A stretch of DNA of 64,000 nucleotides from Enhygromyxa salina (lineage in GTDB: Bacteria > Myxococcota_A > Polyangia > Nannocystales > Nannocystaceae). The stretch spans positions 1 to 64,000 of the forward strand of contig NZ_PVNK01000165.1 of the NCBI RefSeq assembly GCF_002994615.1, in the 5' to 3' direction. Both the position numbers and the translations under genes were made by a program. Below, one piece after another: positions 28,446-36,250 of this stretch (the first letter of the stretch is position 1; each line of letters starts with the position of its first letter). The notes below the pieces were generated by a model. The model was not told the DNA's origin. It saw only the letters and a list, made by a program, of their open reading frames with translations, and did not search any database.

Positions 28446-29249
28446 ATGCAGGACGTCCAGGGCCTCCCCGACGACCGAGAGATCGCCCTCGACCGCGTCG
28501 GCGTCGCCGGTCTCTGCCATCCGATCGTCGTCCTCGATCGACGCTCAGAGAAGCAGCGTACCGTGGGCACCTTCGAGATGTCCGTTTCCCTCCCGCGTGA
28601 GCAAAAGGGGACCCACATGAGCCGCTTCGTCGAGGTGCTCAACGAGCACCACGGCGAAGTGACGATGCGCACGGTTCCAAAGATCCTGCGAGATCTCCAG
28701 ACTCGTTTGGATGCGTCGAGTGCGCGAGTTGAAGTCGAGTTTCCCTACTTTCTCGAGCGAACTGCGCCGGTCAGCGGGGCGACGGCGCTGATGGACTACT
28801 CGTGCGCGTTCATCGGCGAGCTCAGCGAGGACGAGGATGACTTCGTGCTTCGGGTACGAGTTCCGGTGACCAGCCTGTGCCCCTGCAGCAAGGCGATCTC
28901 TGAGCGAGGCGCCCACAACCAGCGGGGCTACATCACGATCTCCGTCCGCACTCAGACTGATCTCGACGGGGATCCGCAGCTCGTCTGGATCGAGGAGCTC
29001 ATCGAGGTTGCCGAGCAGTCCGCGTCCGCGCCTGTCTACCCGTTGCTCAAGCGGCCCGACGAAGCTCATGTGACCGTTCAGGCCTACGACAATCCGGTTT
29101 TCGTTGAGGACATGGTTCGCAATGTTGCTCGGCGGTTGCAGGACGAACCTCGAGTTCACTGGTTCGAAGTCCACGCCGAGAATCACGAGAGCATCCACAA
29201 CCACTCGGCCTTCGCCCAGGTCACGTGGTCGCGCAGCGAGCCTCAATGA
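28446..29249 (+). CDS. folE2: GTP cyclohydrolase FolE2 (type IB)
   Basis: A 267-aa enzyme converting GTP to dihydroneopterin triphosphate, the first step of preQ0 (and folate) synthesis. ATG at 28446 opens the family N-terminus MQDVQGLPDDREIALDRVGV, and GTHMSRFVEVLNEH follows as in FolE2/GCYH-IB proteins. The catalytic Cys lies in SLCPCSKAISERGAHNQRG (Cys 145 and 147), and the C-terminal HAENHESIHNHSAFAQV region is typical. FolE2 can use metals other than zinc, unlike FolE. Its stop overlaps the start of the YaaA-like gene (ATGA), tying it to the Dpd modification operon, where it would feed preQ0 production through QueD. Confidence 0.93.
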   Translation: MQDVQGLPDDREIALDRVGVAGLCHPIVVLDRRSEKQRTVGTFEMSVSLPREQKGTHMSRFVEVLNEHHGEVTMRTVPKILRDLQTRLDASSARVEVEFPYFLERTAPVSGATALMDYSCAFIGELSEDEDDFVLRVRVPVTSLCPCSKAISERGAHNQRGYITISVRTQTDLDGDPQLVWIEELIEVAEQSASAPVYPLLKRPDEAHVTVQAYDNPVFVEDMVRNVARRLQDEPRVHWFEVHAENHESIHNHSAFAQVTWSRSEPQ

Positions 29250-30181
29250 CCGTCCACATCGTGGCCAGCTGCACGGAGCGCAAGCGTGCGTCCGTGCCCA
29301 AGGACCTGCGCGTGCGGGCTCTCGCGGACGGCCCGGTGGAGCAGCGCGCCGCCCGCTGGCTGGTGAAGTTGGCCAGCTCGGAGGCGACCCCGAAGCAGGC
29401 GAGGGATCTCTACGGCGGCGAACACTGGAAGTTGGTCCTCGAGCTCGAGAGCGCGCTGCGGGATGAGCGGGACAGGATCGAGCTCTCGGTCGCGTCTGCG
29501 GGCTACGGGCTCGTGTCGGCCGATGAGCCGCTCAGGCCGTACTCGGCGACCTTCGCGGCCCGCCAGCCGGACTCGGTGGTTCGGCCTCAGGATCAGAGCG
29601 ACGCCTGGTGGCGCGTCATTTGCGCGGGCCGAGGGGCGCCAAATTGTTTGGAAACCCTCGTTGCTGGGGCCGAAGGTCTCGTCGTGATCGCCTCGGCGAA
29701 GTACCTTCGAGCCATGCTGCCGGACCTGCTCCGCGCGCGCGACGCTCTCCCGGATCCCGACCACCTCGTCGTGTTCGCGGGCTCAGATCTCGCTGAGCTG
29801 GGCCCATCGCTGATCCGCGTGGACGCGCGAGTCCAGGTCGCGCTGAACACGAGGCCTGACGACCGCCTTCGCGGAAGCAAGCAAGGTCTCGCAGCGCGCA
29901 CAGCGAAGGAACTGCTGTGTCGGACCCGAACATGGCCGCCTACCGCCACGAGCTTGGCCAAGGCGTACCATCGGCTGGTGGCTGACGTTATGCCTCCGCC
30001 AATTCTCGACCGCGTGCGCCATGAGGACGATGGCGTGCGGGCCTTTATAGGGAAGTCGCTGGAGGAGAACCCTCGCGCGGGCTGGACCAGCTTGCTCCGA
30101 GCGTGGCGAAGTAGCGGCCAAGCCTGCGAACAGAAGCGTTTCAAGCGCCTCCATGGCGAAGTCAAGGCGAAGAGGTCCTGA
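29246..30181 (+). CDS. dpdC: YaaA/DUF6884-like protein, candidate DpdC (dPreQ0 to dADG conversion)
   Basis: A 311-aa soluble protein. ATG at 29246 overlaps the folE2 stop. The N-terminal half resembles the YaaA/DUF6884 group: a first strand ending in IVASCTERKR (Cys 9), then ARDLYGGEHWKLVLELE and the strand-turn ELSVASAGYGLVSADEPLRPY, the S(C)xxK...LY...SAxYGL pattern of that group. The C-terminal half is not recognised. In the Salmonella Montevideo dpd cluster, DpdC is required to convert DNA-borne preQ0 to 7-amido-7-deazaguanine (ADG). Position next to dpdA and fold type support DpdC, but I cannot align it to the reference protein, so the name is provisional. The dpdA gene starts 3 bp later. 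Confidence 0.65.
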   Translation: MTVHIVASCTERKRASVPKDLRVRALADGPVEQRAARWLVKLASSEATPKQARDLYGGEHWKLVLELESALRDERDRIELSVASAGYGLVSADEPLRPYSATFAARQPDSVVRPQDQSDAWWRVICAGRGAPNCLETLVAGAEGLVVIASAKYLRAMLPDLLRARDALPDPDHLVVFAGSDLAELGPSLIRVDARVQVALNTRPDDRLRGSKQGLAARTAKELLCRTRTWPPTATSLAKAYHRLVADVMPPPILDRVRHEDDGVRAFIGKSLEENPRAGWTSLLRAWRSSGQACEQKRFKRLHGEVKAKRS

Positions 30182-30184
30182 CCG

Positions 30185-31465
30185 GTGCAATACTTTCTTC
30201 CCGATAGCCAAGACCTCGTCGACCCGAGCTTCGATTTCGAAAAAGAGACGCGGAGTCCAGACCGGGTCCGACACCGCGACGACCGCTATGCCCACGAAAT
30301 CTTTGGTTCCCGTGTGTTCGACGGCATCCTGGTATCCAAGGGGATCGTTGACTCGAGCGGCGGAACCGGTCGCTACACGGGCCCGCAGCGGCGGCGCTTC
30401 GACCGAGACGGTGCCAAGCGCTTCTTCCGTGCTGTCCGCCACCCGTGGGGCAAGCTCCGTTTCATGGGCGACTGCGGGGCGTTCACCTATGTGAAGGAGG
30501 AGAAGCCGCCGTACTCCGTTGACGAGGTCGTGGAATTCTACGTCCGCGGCAAGTTCGACCTCGGCGTTTCGGTTGACCACATCATCCTCACCTACGACCC
30601 CGACTGGGACGCCTTCGGCAAGTCGTCCGTCCCACCCGAAATTCTTCAGCGCCAAGAGCTCACCCTCGAGCTTGCGCGGGATTTCATCAAGAAGGCCAAG
30701 AAAGCGGGCAGTTTCACGCCAATGGGGGTGGCGCAGGGCTGGAGCCCTGCTTCGTATGCGCACGCCGTCAAGGCGCTGCAGAAGATGGGCTACCGCTACA
30801 TCGCTATCGGCGGGGTCGTGCCGCTCAAAACCCACAAGTTGATCCACGTGCTCGACCAGGTCAACGCCGTCCGCCAGGCGCGGGTCAAGCTCCATCTGCT
30901 CGGCGTGACCCGACTCGAGAAGATCGCCGATTTTCGCTCTTTTGGCGTGGCCAGCTTCGACAGCACGTCTCCGCTGCGTCGCGCCTGGCTAGACAACAAG
31001 GTCAACTACTACACGCCGGATCGTTCGTACACGGCCATTCGGGTCCCTCAGGTCGACGGCAATGTTCGGCTGCAAAAGCGTATTCGGGCTGGAGAAGTCA
31101 AGCAGGAGCACGCGCTCGCGGCGGAGACCAAGTGTCTGAAGTACCTCGCCGAGTTCGACGCTGGGAAACGTAGCGAGCGATCAGTTTTGAAGGCCCTCAC
31201 CGAATACGAGCGCATCCACGACCCTGGCGGGGACCGGTCCGAGGTCTACCGCGAGGTCCTGGCTGACCGCCCGTGGAAGGCGTGTAAGTGTGAAGTCTGT
31301 GTGGGCCTCGGCCACCACGTGATCCTGTTTCGAGGGGCTGAGCGCAACCGTCGTCGAGGTTTCCACAACATTGGTGTGTTCTACCAGCAGTTGAAGCAGG
31401 AGCTCGCGCGCCCGAAGCGCCGAACGCCCGCCCGTGAACCCGAGCAACGTGTTCTGAGCGTCTAG
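30185..31465 (+). CDS. dpdA: DpdA: DNA-directed tRNA-guanine-transglycosylase homolog inserting preQ0 into DNA
   Basis: A 426-aa TGT-superfamily enzyme, start GTG at 30185. It keeps TGT-like features: MGDCGAFTYV with Asp at about residue 96, a GGVVPLK turn after YIAIGG, and FDSTSPLRRAW with Asp at about 259 in the position of the TGT nucleophile. A zinc site is formed by CKCEVC (Cys 367, 369, 372) with His 394 in GFHN. The context, not the fold alone, distinguishes it from tRNA TGT: it lies between a YaaA-like gene and a DGQQR gene in a full dpd cluster. DpdA exchanges guanine in DNA for preQ0, marking host DNA. Confidence 0.9.
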   Translation: MQYFLPDSQDLVDPSFDFEKETRSPDRVRHRDDRYAHEIFGSRVFDGILVSKGIVDSSGGTGRYTGPQRRRFDRDGAKRFFRAVRHPWGKLRFMGDCGAFTYVKEEKPPYSVDEVVEFYVRGKFDLGVSVDHIILTYDPDWDAFGKSSVPPEILQRQELTLELARDFIKKAKKAGSFTPMGVAQGWSPASYAHAVKALQKMGYRYIAIGGVVPLKTHKLIHVLDQVNAVRQARVKLHLLGVTRLEKIADFRSFGVASFDSTSPLRRAWLDNKVNYYTPDRSYTAIRVPQVDGNVRLQKRIRAGEVKQEHALAAETKCLKYLAEFDAGKRSERSVLKALTEYERIHDPGGDRSEVYREVLADRPWKACKCEVCVGLGHHVILFRGAERNRRRGFHNIGVFYQQLKQELARPKRRTPAREPEQRVLSV

Positions 31466-31469
31466 TTTT

Positions 31470-32594
31470 ATGCGCAAGTCCAGTGCAGTCATCAAGGTTC
31501 CGGCGATGGAAATTCGCCAGTCGCCGGGACGCAAGCTCTACACCTTCGCGGTCGACGGCAAGCGCGTGTACGACTTTGTTGACATCTCACGCATTCGGCG
31601 CAATGCAGGGGCGGAGCTCGAGGGCTATCAGCGCCCGGAGGTCGTGGCTCACATCCAGGAGATCAAGGAGTACATCGAGAGCGACGCTCCGATGATCCCC
31701 AACGGGATTGTGGTGGCCTTCGACTCGCGGGTGAAGTTCAAGCGGGTCAAGTCCGCGGCGCTCGACATGAGCAGCGACGCGGTGATGGGGGTGCTCGAGA
31801 TCCCGGTTGGTGAGCATGGCAAGCGCGGGAAAGTTGGCTTTGTCGTTGATGGGCAGCAGCGGCTCGCGGCGATCCGGGGCGCCAAGGTCCAGAAGTTTCC
31901 GATGCTTGTCTCGGCGTTCATCACTGATGACCTTCGCCAGCAGACGGAGCAGTTTATCCTCGTCAACTCGACGAAGCCGCTGCCGAAGGGGCTCATCTAC
32001 GAGTTGATCCCCCACACGGATGCGAGGCTGCCGACGGCGCTGCACAAGCGGCGGCTCGCGGCGTACCTGCTCGAGCGACTCAATCATGAGGAGCAGTCGC
32101 CCCTCTACAAGATGATCCGGACCCCGACCGCTCCGGACGGGGTGATCAAGGACAACTCGATGCTCAAGATGCTGGGCAACAGTCTCAGCGATGGGGTGCT
32201 CTACGAGTTCCGCGAGCGCAACGAGTTGACCGTGGAGTCGGTTGCCAACATGTCGGCGTTGCTTCGGCGCTTCTGGGGGGCGGTCAAGGAGACGTTTCCG
32301 GAGGCGTGGGGGTTGAAGCCACGTGAGTCGCGGCTGATGCATGGGGCGGGGATCGTGAGCGTGGGCAACCTGATGGACCACATCGCGTCGCAGCGGACTC
32401 GGCGGTCGGTGATCCCGTCGCAGAAGTTCTTTCGCAAGCACTTGTCGTTGGTCGCGCCCGAGTGTGCGTGGACGAAAGGGGATTGGCGGTTCGGGCCTGA
32501 TGACGTTCGTGCTTGGAATCAGGTGCAGAACACGAGGCAGGATGTCGAGATGCTGACGGATTTTTTGCAGCGTGCGTACGAAGCCGCGGCGTAG
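31470..32594 (+). CDS. dpdB: DpdB: DGQHR-domain protein assisting DNA 7-deazaguanine modification
   Basis: A 374-aa protein with the ParB/DndB-like signature VVDGQQRLAAI, Asp at about residue 127, a variant of the DGQHR motif that defines DndB- and DpdB-type proteins. Further conserved-looking parts are NSTKPLPKGLIYELIP and a C-terminal helical region. In Salmonella Montevideo, DpdA and DpdB together suffice to place preQ0 in DNA, and DpdB-family proteins are proposed to use ATP and contact DNA; in some other clusters DpdB is dispensable. It starts 4 bp after dpdA and is the last gene of the modification operon. Confidence 0.88.
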   Translation: MRKSSAVIKVPAMEIRQSPGRKLYTFAVDGKRVYDFVDISRIRRNAGAELEGYQRPEVVAHIQEIKEYIESDAPMIPNGIVVAFDSRVKFKRVKSAALDMSSDAVMGVLEIPVGEHGKRGKVGFVVDGQQRLAAIRGAKVQKFPMLVSAFITDDLRQQTEQFILVNSTKPLPKGLIYELIPHTDARLPTALHKRRLAAYLLERLNHEEQSPLYKMIRTPTAPDGVIKDNSMLKMLGNSLSDGVLYEFRERNELTVESVANMSALLRRFWGAVKETFPEAWGLKPRESRLMHGAGIVSVGNLMDHIASQRTRRSVIPSQKFFRKHLSLVAPECAWTKGDWRFGPDDVRAWNQVQNTRQDVEMLTDFLQRAYEAAA

Positions 32595-33042
32595 TGATTA
32601 GGTTCGACGTCACCCGCAAGATCGAATAGCTTGGTTTCCTCAGGTTCGGCCTTGGCCCGATGCTATGGGGTGGCGTACGTGACCAACGCGTGATCGAACC
32701 GACTTGGGCCACCTTGGATGGCCAGACTCGTCCTTCTGTTCTTCATCACTAGACGAGACTAGATGGCCACCCTGGTGTCCGCGTGGTAGGCGCATGCGTC
32801 CCGTCGAGGTCGCCGACACTCGGGACGGCGTCAGGTGTCGGCAGGGAGCGCGAATTACGCGAGTCGCCGGCATCAACGACGCCCAGCCTCGTTGCGCGGA
32901 TTCGCCCGTGCCCTGTGCTCTCTCAAGACTTGTTTGTCGGGGCCCAACTCCGATTCAGCGACGTTGCAGCATAAACGTGACCCGTCACACTCTTTGCTGG
33001 ACACGCACCCTACAAATCTTCTATTATCAACCCAGGTCCGAT
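32595..33042. other. Gene-free gap between the Dpd modification and restriction operons
   Basis: A 448-bp region with no credible gene; the frame of dpdE extends back through it but without conserved features. It contains a palindrome GTGAC-CC-GTCAC at 32977-32988, 55 bp before the dpdE start, and an AT-richer stretch (CAAATCTTCTATTATCAAC, near 33013-33031) just upstream of dpdE. A separate promoter for dpdE-K,D is therefore likely. Confidence 0.5.
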
Positions 33043-36000
33043 ATGAGGTTCGTCATCTCCACTGCTTCTTCCGTTCGCGGATTTGGATTCGGCAAGCAGA
33101 GCCTGGGCGAGGGGCGCGTCGAGTACTTCATCTCGGCGGCCGACGAGGTCTGCTCCGTAACTGTCCCGCTAGCGACCATCCTCGAGCGAAGGCTCGAAGC
33201 CCAAGAGCGCGTCTACTTCCAAGATGGCTTGCGCTGGAAAGTCGGGCGACTCGACGAATATGTGACACCTACGAGAATCTCGCTCAGGTTGCCCAACGAC
33301 GAGTGGCACGAACTAGACATCGCCGATGCTCACGTTCGTTCGGATCTCCCGCTGGGCGACCCGCTCGGGCTTTTGCAGCAACGCACCACCCACACCCCAT
33401 TTTGGCACAACTACAGAGCCGACCTCGTACGAGCCATCGCCGAACAGCGCGCGTGCTACCGTGGTCTCCTCGGCCTGGCGTCTGCCAATGTGGAGATCTT
33501 CGCCCATCAACTGCTCGTCGTCCAGCGCGTGCTCAAGGACCCCGTTCTTCGCTATTTGCTCGCCGATGAGGTCGGTCTCGGGAAGACCATTGAAGCGGGG
33601 ACAATCATTCGTCAACACTCGATCGACGAGGGCGACGAGGCACGCGTAGTCGTGCTTGTCCCCGATCATCTCGTCGACCAATGGCGGGCAGAACTCAAAC
33701 ACCGGTTTCACATTCCACGGCTGATCGAATTCCCTGGTGAAAGCATCAGCAACGACCCTGGTGTGCAGGTGCTCGGCCACCGCAACGTCCCGCGGCTTCT
33801 GGACCTGGAGCAGCCGCCCACGCTGGTCGTGATCGACGAGGCCCACGAAGTCGCCCGCTACGCCTTCGAAGAGGGCAAGCAGCGCCACGCCTTCGATATC
33901 GTCAGCAATGTCGCCAAGGATGCGCAGGGCGTATTGTTGCTGTCCGCGACGCCTGTCCTGCACAACGAGGACGCGTTCCTGGCCATGCTGCATCTGCTCG
34001 ATCCCTCCTCGTACGACCTTGAGGATCGTGCAGATTTTCGCGCCAGAGTTGAGCATCGTGAACTCATCTCGCAGGCCATCGCTGAACTCGACGATGAAGC
34101 ACCGTCTTTCCTCGTCGAAGGCGTGCTCGACCGACTCGAGGAACTCGCAGCGTCTGCCCCGATCCTCGATCAGAAGATCAAAGAGCTCAGGGGGGCGCTC
34201 GATGTCCTCGATGATCTCCATCTCGCCGAGCTCGTGGCCTCGTTGCGTTCCTACCTACAAGAGCGCTTCCGTCTCGACCGCCGGCTGCTCCGGACGCGGC
34301 GCAAGCAAGACGATGTCCGCCCCGACCTGCCCACTCGCCAGCTCCACCCCCTGAACTACGATGATCCCGTGCGTCGGGCGGCGTTCGAGTGGCTCGAAGG
34401 CTGGCGCTTTTCCACGTCCGGCGGCGAGGACACCGACGAAGTCCGCCGCGTGTTTCTCGAACTGCTCGAGGCTGCGCTCATTCACCCTACCACGCTGGGG
34501 GAGGCTGCGGTGAAGCGGCGCAATGCTATCCGGGCCAAGACCCAACGTGAACTGTTCGAGGGCGAAGTTGACAGACTGGCCAGGTTCACGGCGGCGCCCG
34601 TCGCCGAGGACCCGCGCCTGCTTGCGCTGCTACAACTGATCAACGCCGACATCCCGCGCAAGAAGTGGGTGGTGTTCTGCTCAAGCCCGACCGTCGCCGC
34701 CCAACTCTGCAGCGCGCTGCGCAAAAAGCTGTTCGACAAGGTCGCGCATGTCGGCGCGGAGGACACATCCATAGCGAAGGTTGTCGCGGACTTTCATACA
34801 CAGCAGGACCTTATCGTGCTCGTCTGTGATCAGGGCGGTGAGCAGGGCCTCAACCTCCAGGGTGTGGACGCGCGCCTCGTCCACTTCGACCTGCCGCTCT
34901 CACCCAACCGGATTGAACAGCGGATCGGGCGACTCGATCGCATCAACGGCAACCGCTACATCACCTCCTTCGTGCCCGGACTCGATGTCGAGGTCTCGCG
35001 TCGGACCTACGAGGACGCTTGGGCTGAGTGTCTCGCCAAGGTCGTGCGCGTGTTCGATGATTCGGTTGCTTCGCTGCAGCACGTGCTCGACGCGGGGACG
35101 ACCTGGCTGCGGGGGCAACTGCTCGACGAAGGCGTCGATGCCATCGCGGATCTCGCCGAGCAGTGGCAGGCCGAGGCGGGTGAATTCAGCCTCAGGACCG
35201 AATCGCGGCGCGTCGAGCAAGAGGCGATGCTCGACCAGATCGAAATACTCGAGGGTATCGAAGACGTCTACCCCGGGCTCGACAACTACGAGTACGACGA
35301 AGGTGCGAACCGATTCACGGACGCCGTCGCGCGCTGGGCGACGAGGGCCCTCGATTTCAAGCTGCATCGCAACGGCAAGCATAGCGACACCCTCGACTTC
35401 GAGCACGGGCCTACCACGCTGCTGACCCCCAGCCGCCTGCGCACGACATTCGCGGATGCCTTTGTTAAGGATCGCAAGCGGCACAGGCCACACACTGGCT
35501 GGCTCGAGTTCGACCGTGGGCGCGCGGCCAAGACCGACAGCATGCCGATCGCCCGCGTCGGCCACCCTTTCGTCGAGGGCGTGCGCAAGCTGATGGAGCA
35601 CGATGAGCGCGGGCGCGCCTACGCGATGTGGCGCGAGGTTGAGAACTTTAACGAAGTGTTCCCCAGCGCGGGCTCCGAGGCCCTGTTCTTTCGCTTCGAT
35701 TTTCTCATCGAGGCCAACCTCGACGCGGTCGTACAACTCGCGCGAGACAGGAACGTGTCACTGGCGGCGATTGCGCGGCGGGCAGAAGAAGCCTTCCCGC
35801 CGCTATACGAGACTGTCTGGATCGACATTGAGGGCGACGAGGTCACGCAGGTGCAACTCGAGCAACTCGGCCGCGCCTACAGCCAGAACTCGGGCGACAA
35901 GAACCTCCGCGACGAGCGCTGGGATCCCGTCGACGCCCTCGGACTCTACGCCGACTGGAGCGACGTATGCAGCCTTGCGCGGGAACGGGCGCGGCAGCGA

Positions 36001-36249
36001 CTGGAGCAGCGCACCGAACTTAGCAAGCGACTCGAGTGCGCAACCGACTACGTCGACGAGGTTTATCGCGAGGCCAAGCGCGGCCTTGAGGCACGCATCC
36101 AGGCCGTCGCGGGGCGTCAGGGTGATCGCCGGATCCTTGCGCTCGAGACCGAGATTCACCGCTGCCTCCACGGCGCTCTCCAGCCGCCCACGGTCCGGCT
36201 CGACTCGGTCGGTGCCGTGGTCCTCGCTGATCGCCCGTTCCCGAGTTGA
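33043..36249 (+). CDS. dpdE: DpdE: SNF2-family helicase of the Dpd restriction module
   Basis: A 1068-aa superfamily-2 ATPase. ATG at 33043 (MRFVISTASSVRGFGFGK) starts the conserved N-terminal region; the longer frame upstream lacks family features. Helicase motifs: ADEVGLGKTIEAG (Walker A, about residues 173-183), VVIDEAHE (DEAH at 265-268), LLLSATP, and in the second RecA lobe CDQGGEQGLNLQGVDARLVHFDLPLSPNRIEQRIGRLDR, the SNF2/RapA motifs V-VI. The rest is helical with charged segments. DpdE is among the proteins linked to the restriction-like phenotype in Salmonella. The next gene begins 1 nt after its stop. Confidence 0.9.
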   Translation: MRFVISTASSVRGFGFGKQSLGEGRVEYFISAADEVCSVTVPLATILERRLEAQERVYFQDGLRWKVGRLDEYVTPTRISLRLPNDEWHELDIADAHVRSDLPLGDPLGLLQQRTTHTPFWHNYRADLVRAIAEQRACYRGLLGLASANVEIFAHQLLVVQRVLKDPVLRYLLADEVGLGKTIEAGTIIRQHSIDEGDEARVVVLVPDHLVDQWRAELKHRFHIPRLIEFPGESISNDPGVQVLGHRNVPRLLDLEQPPTLVVIDEAHEVARYAFEEGKQRHAFDIVSNVAKDAQGVLLLSATPVLHNEDAFLAMLHLLDPSSYDLEDRADFRARVEHRELISQAIAELDDEAPSFLVEGVLDRLEELAASAPILDQKIKELRGALDVLDDLHLAELVASLRSYLQERFRLDRRLLRTRRKQDDVRPDLPTRQLHPLNYDDPVRRAAFEWLEGWRFSTSGGEDTDEVRRVFLELLEAALIHPTTLGEAAVKRRNAIRAKTQRELFEGEVDRLARFTAAPVAEDPRLLALLQLINADIPRKKWVVFCSSPTVAAQLCSALRKKLFDKVAHVGAEDTSIAKVVADFHTQQDLIVLVCDQGGEQGLNLQGVDARLVHFDLPLSPNRIEQRIGRLDRINGNRYITSFVPGLDVEVSRRTYEDAWAECLAKVVRVFDDSVASLQHVLDAGTTWLRGQLLDEGVDAIADLAEQWQAEAGEFSLRTESRRVEQEAMLDQIEILEGIEDVYPGLDNYEYDEGANRFTDAVARWATRALDFKLHRNGKHSDTLDFEHGPTTLLTPSRLRTTFADAFVKDRKRHRPHTGWLEFDRGRAAKTDSMPIARVGHPFVEGVRKLMEHDERGRAYAMWREVENFNEVFPSAGSEALFFRFDFLIEANLDAVVQLARDRNVSLAAIARRAEEAFPPLYETVWIDIEGDEVTQVQLEQLGRAYSQNSGDKNLRDERWDPVDALGLYADWSDVCSLARERARQRLEQRTELSKRLECATDYVDEVYREAKRGLEARIQAVAGRQGDRRILALETEIHRCLHGALQPPTVRLDSVGAVVLADRPFPS

Positions 36250-36250
36250 G

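Noticed and set aside
30185-31465. Ordinary tRNA-guanine transglycosylase
   Set aside because: The fold is shared, but the neighbouring dpdB-like and restriction-module genes, and divergence of the TGT motifs, fit DpdA.
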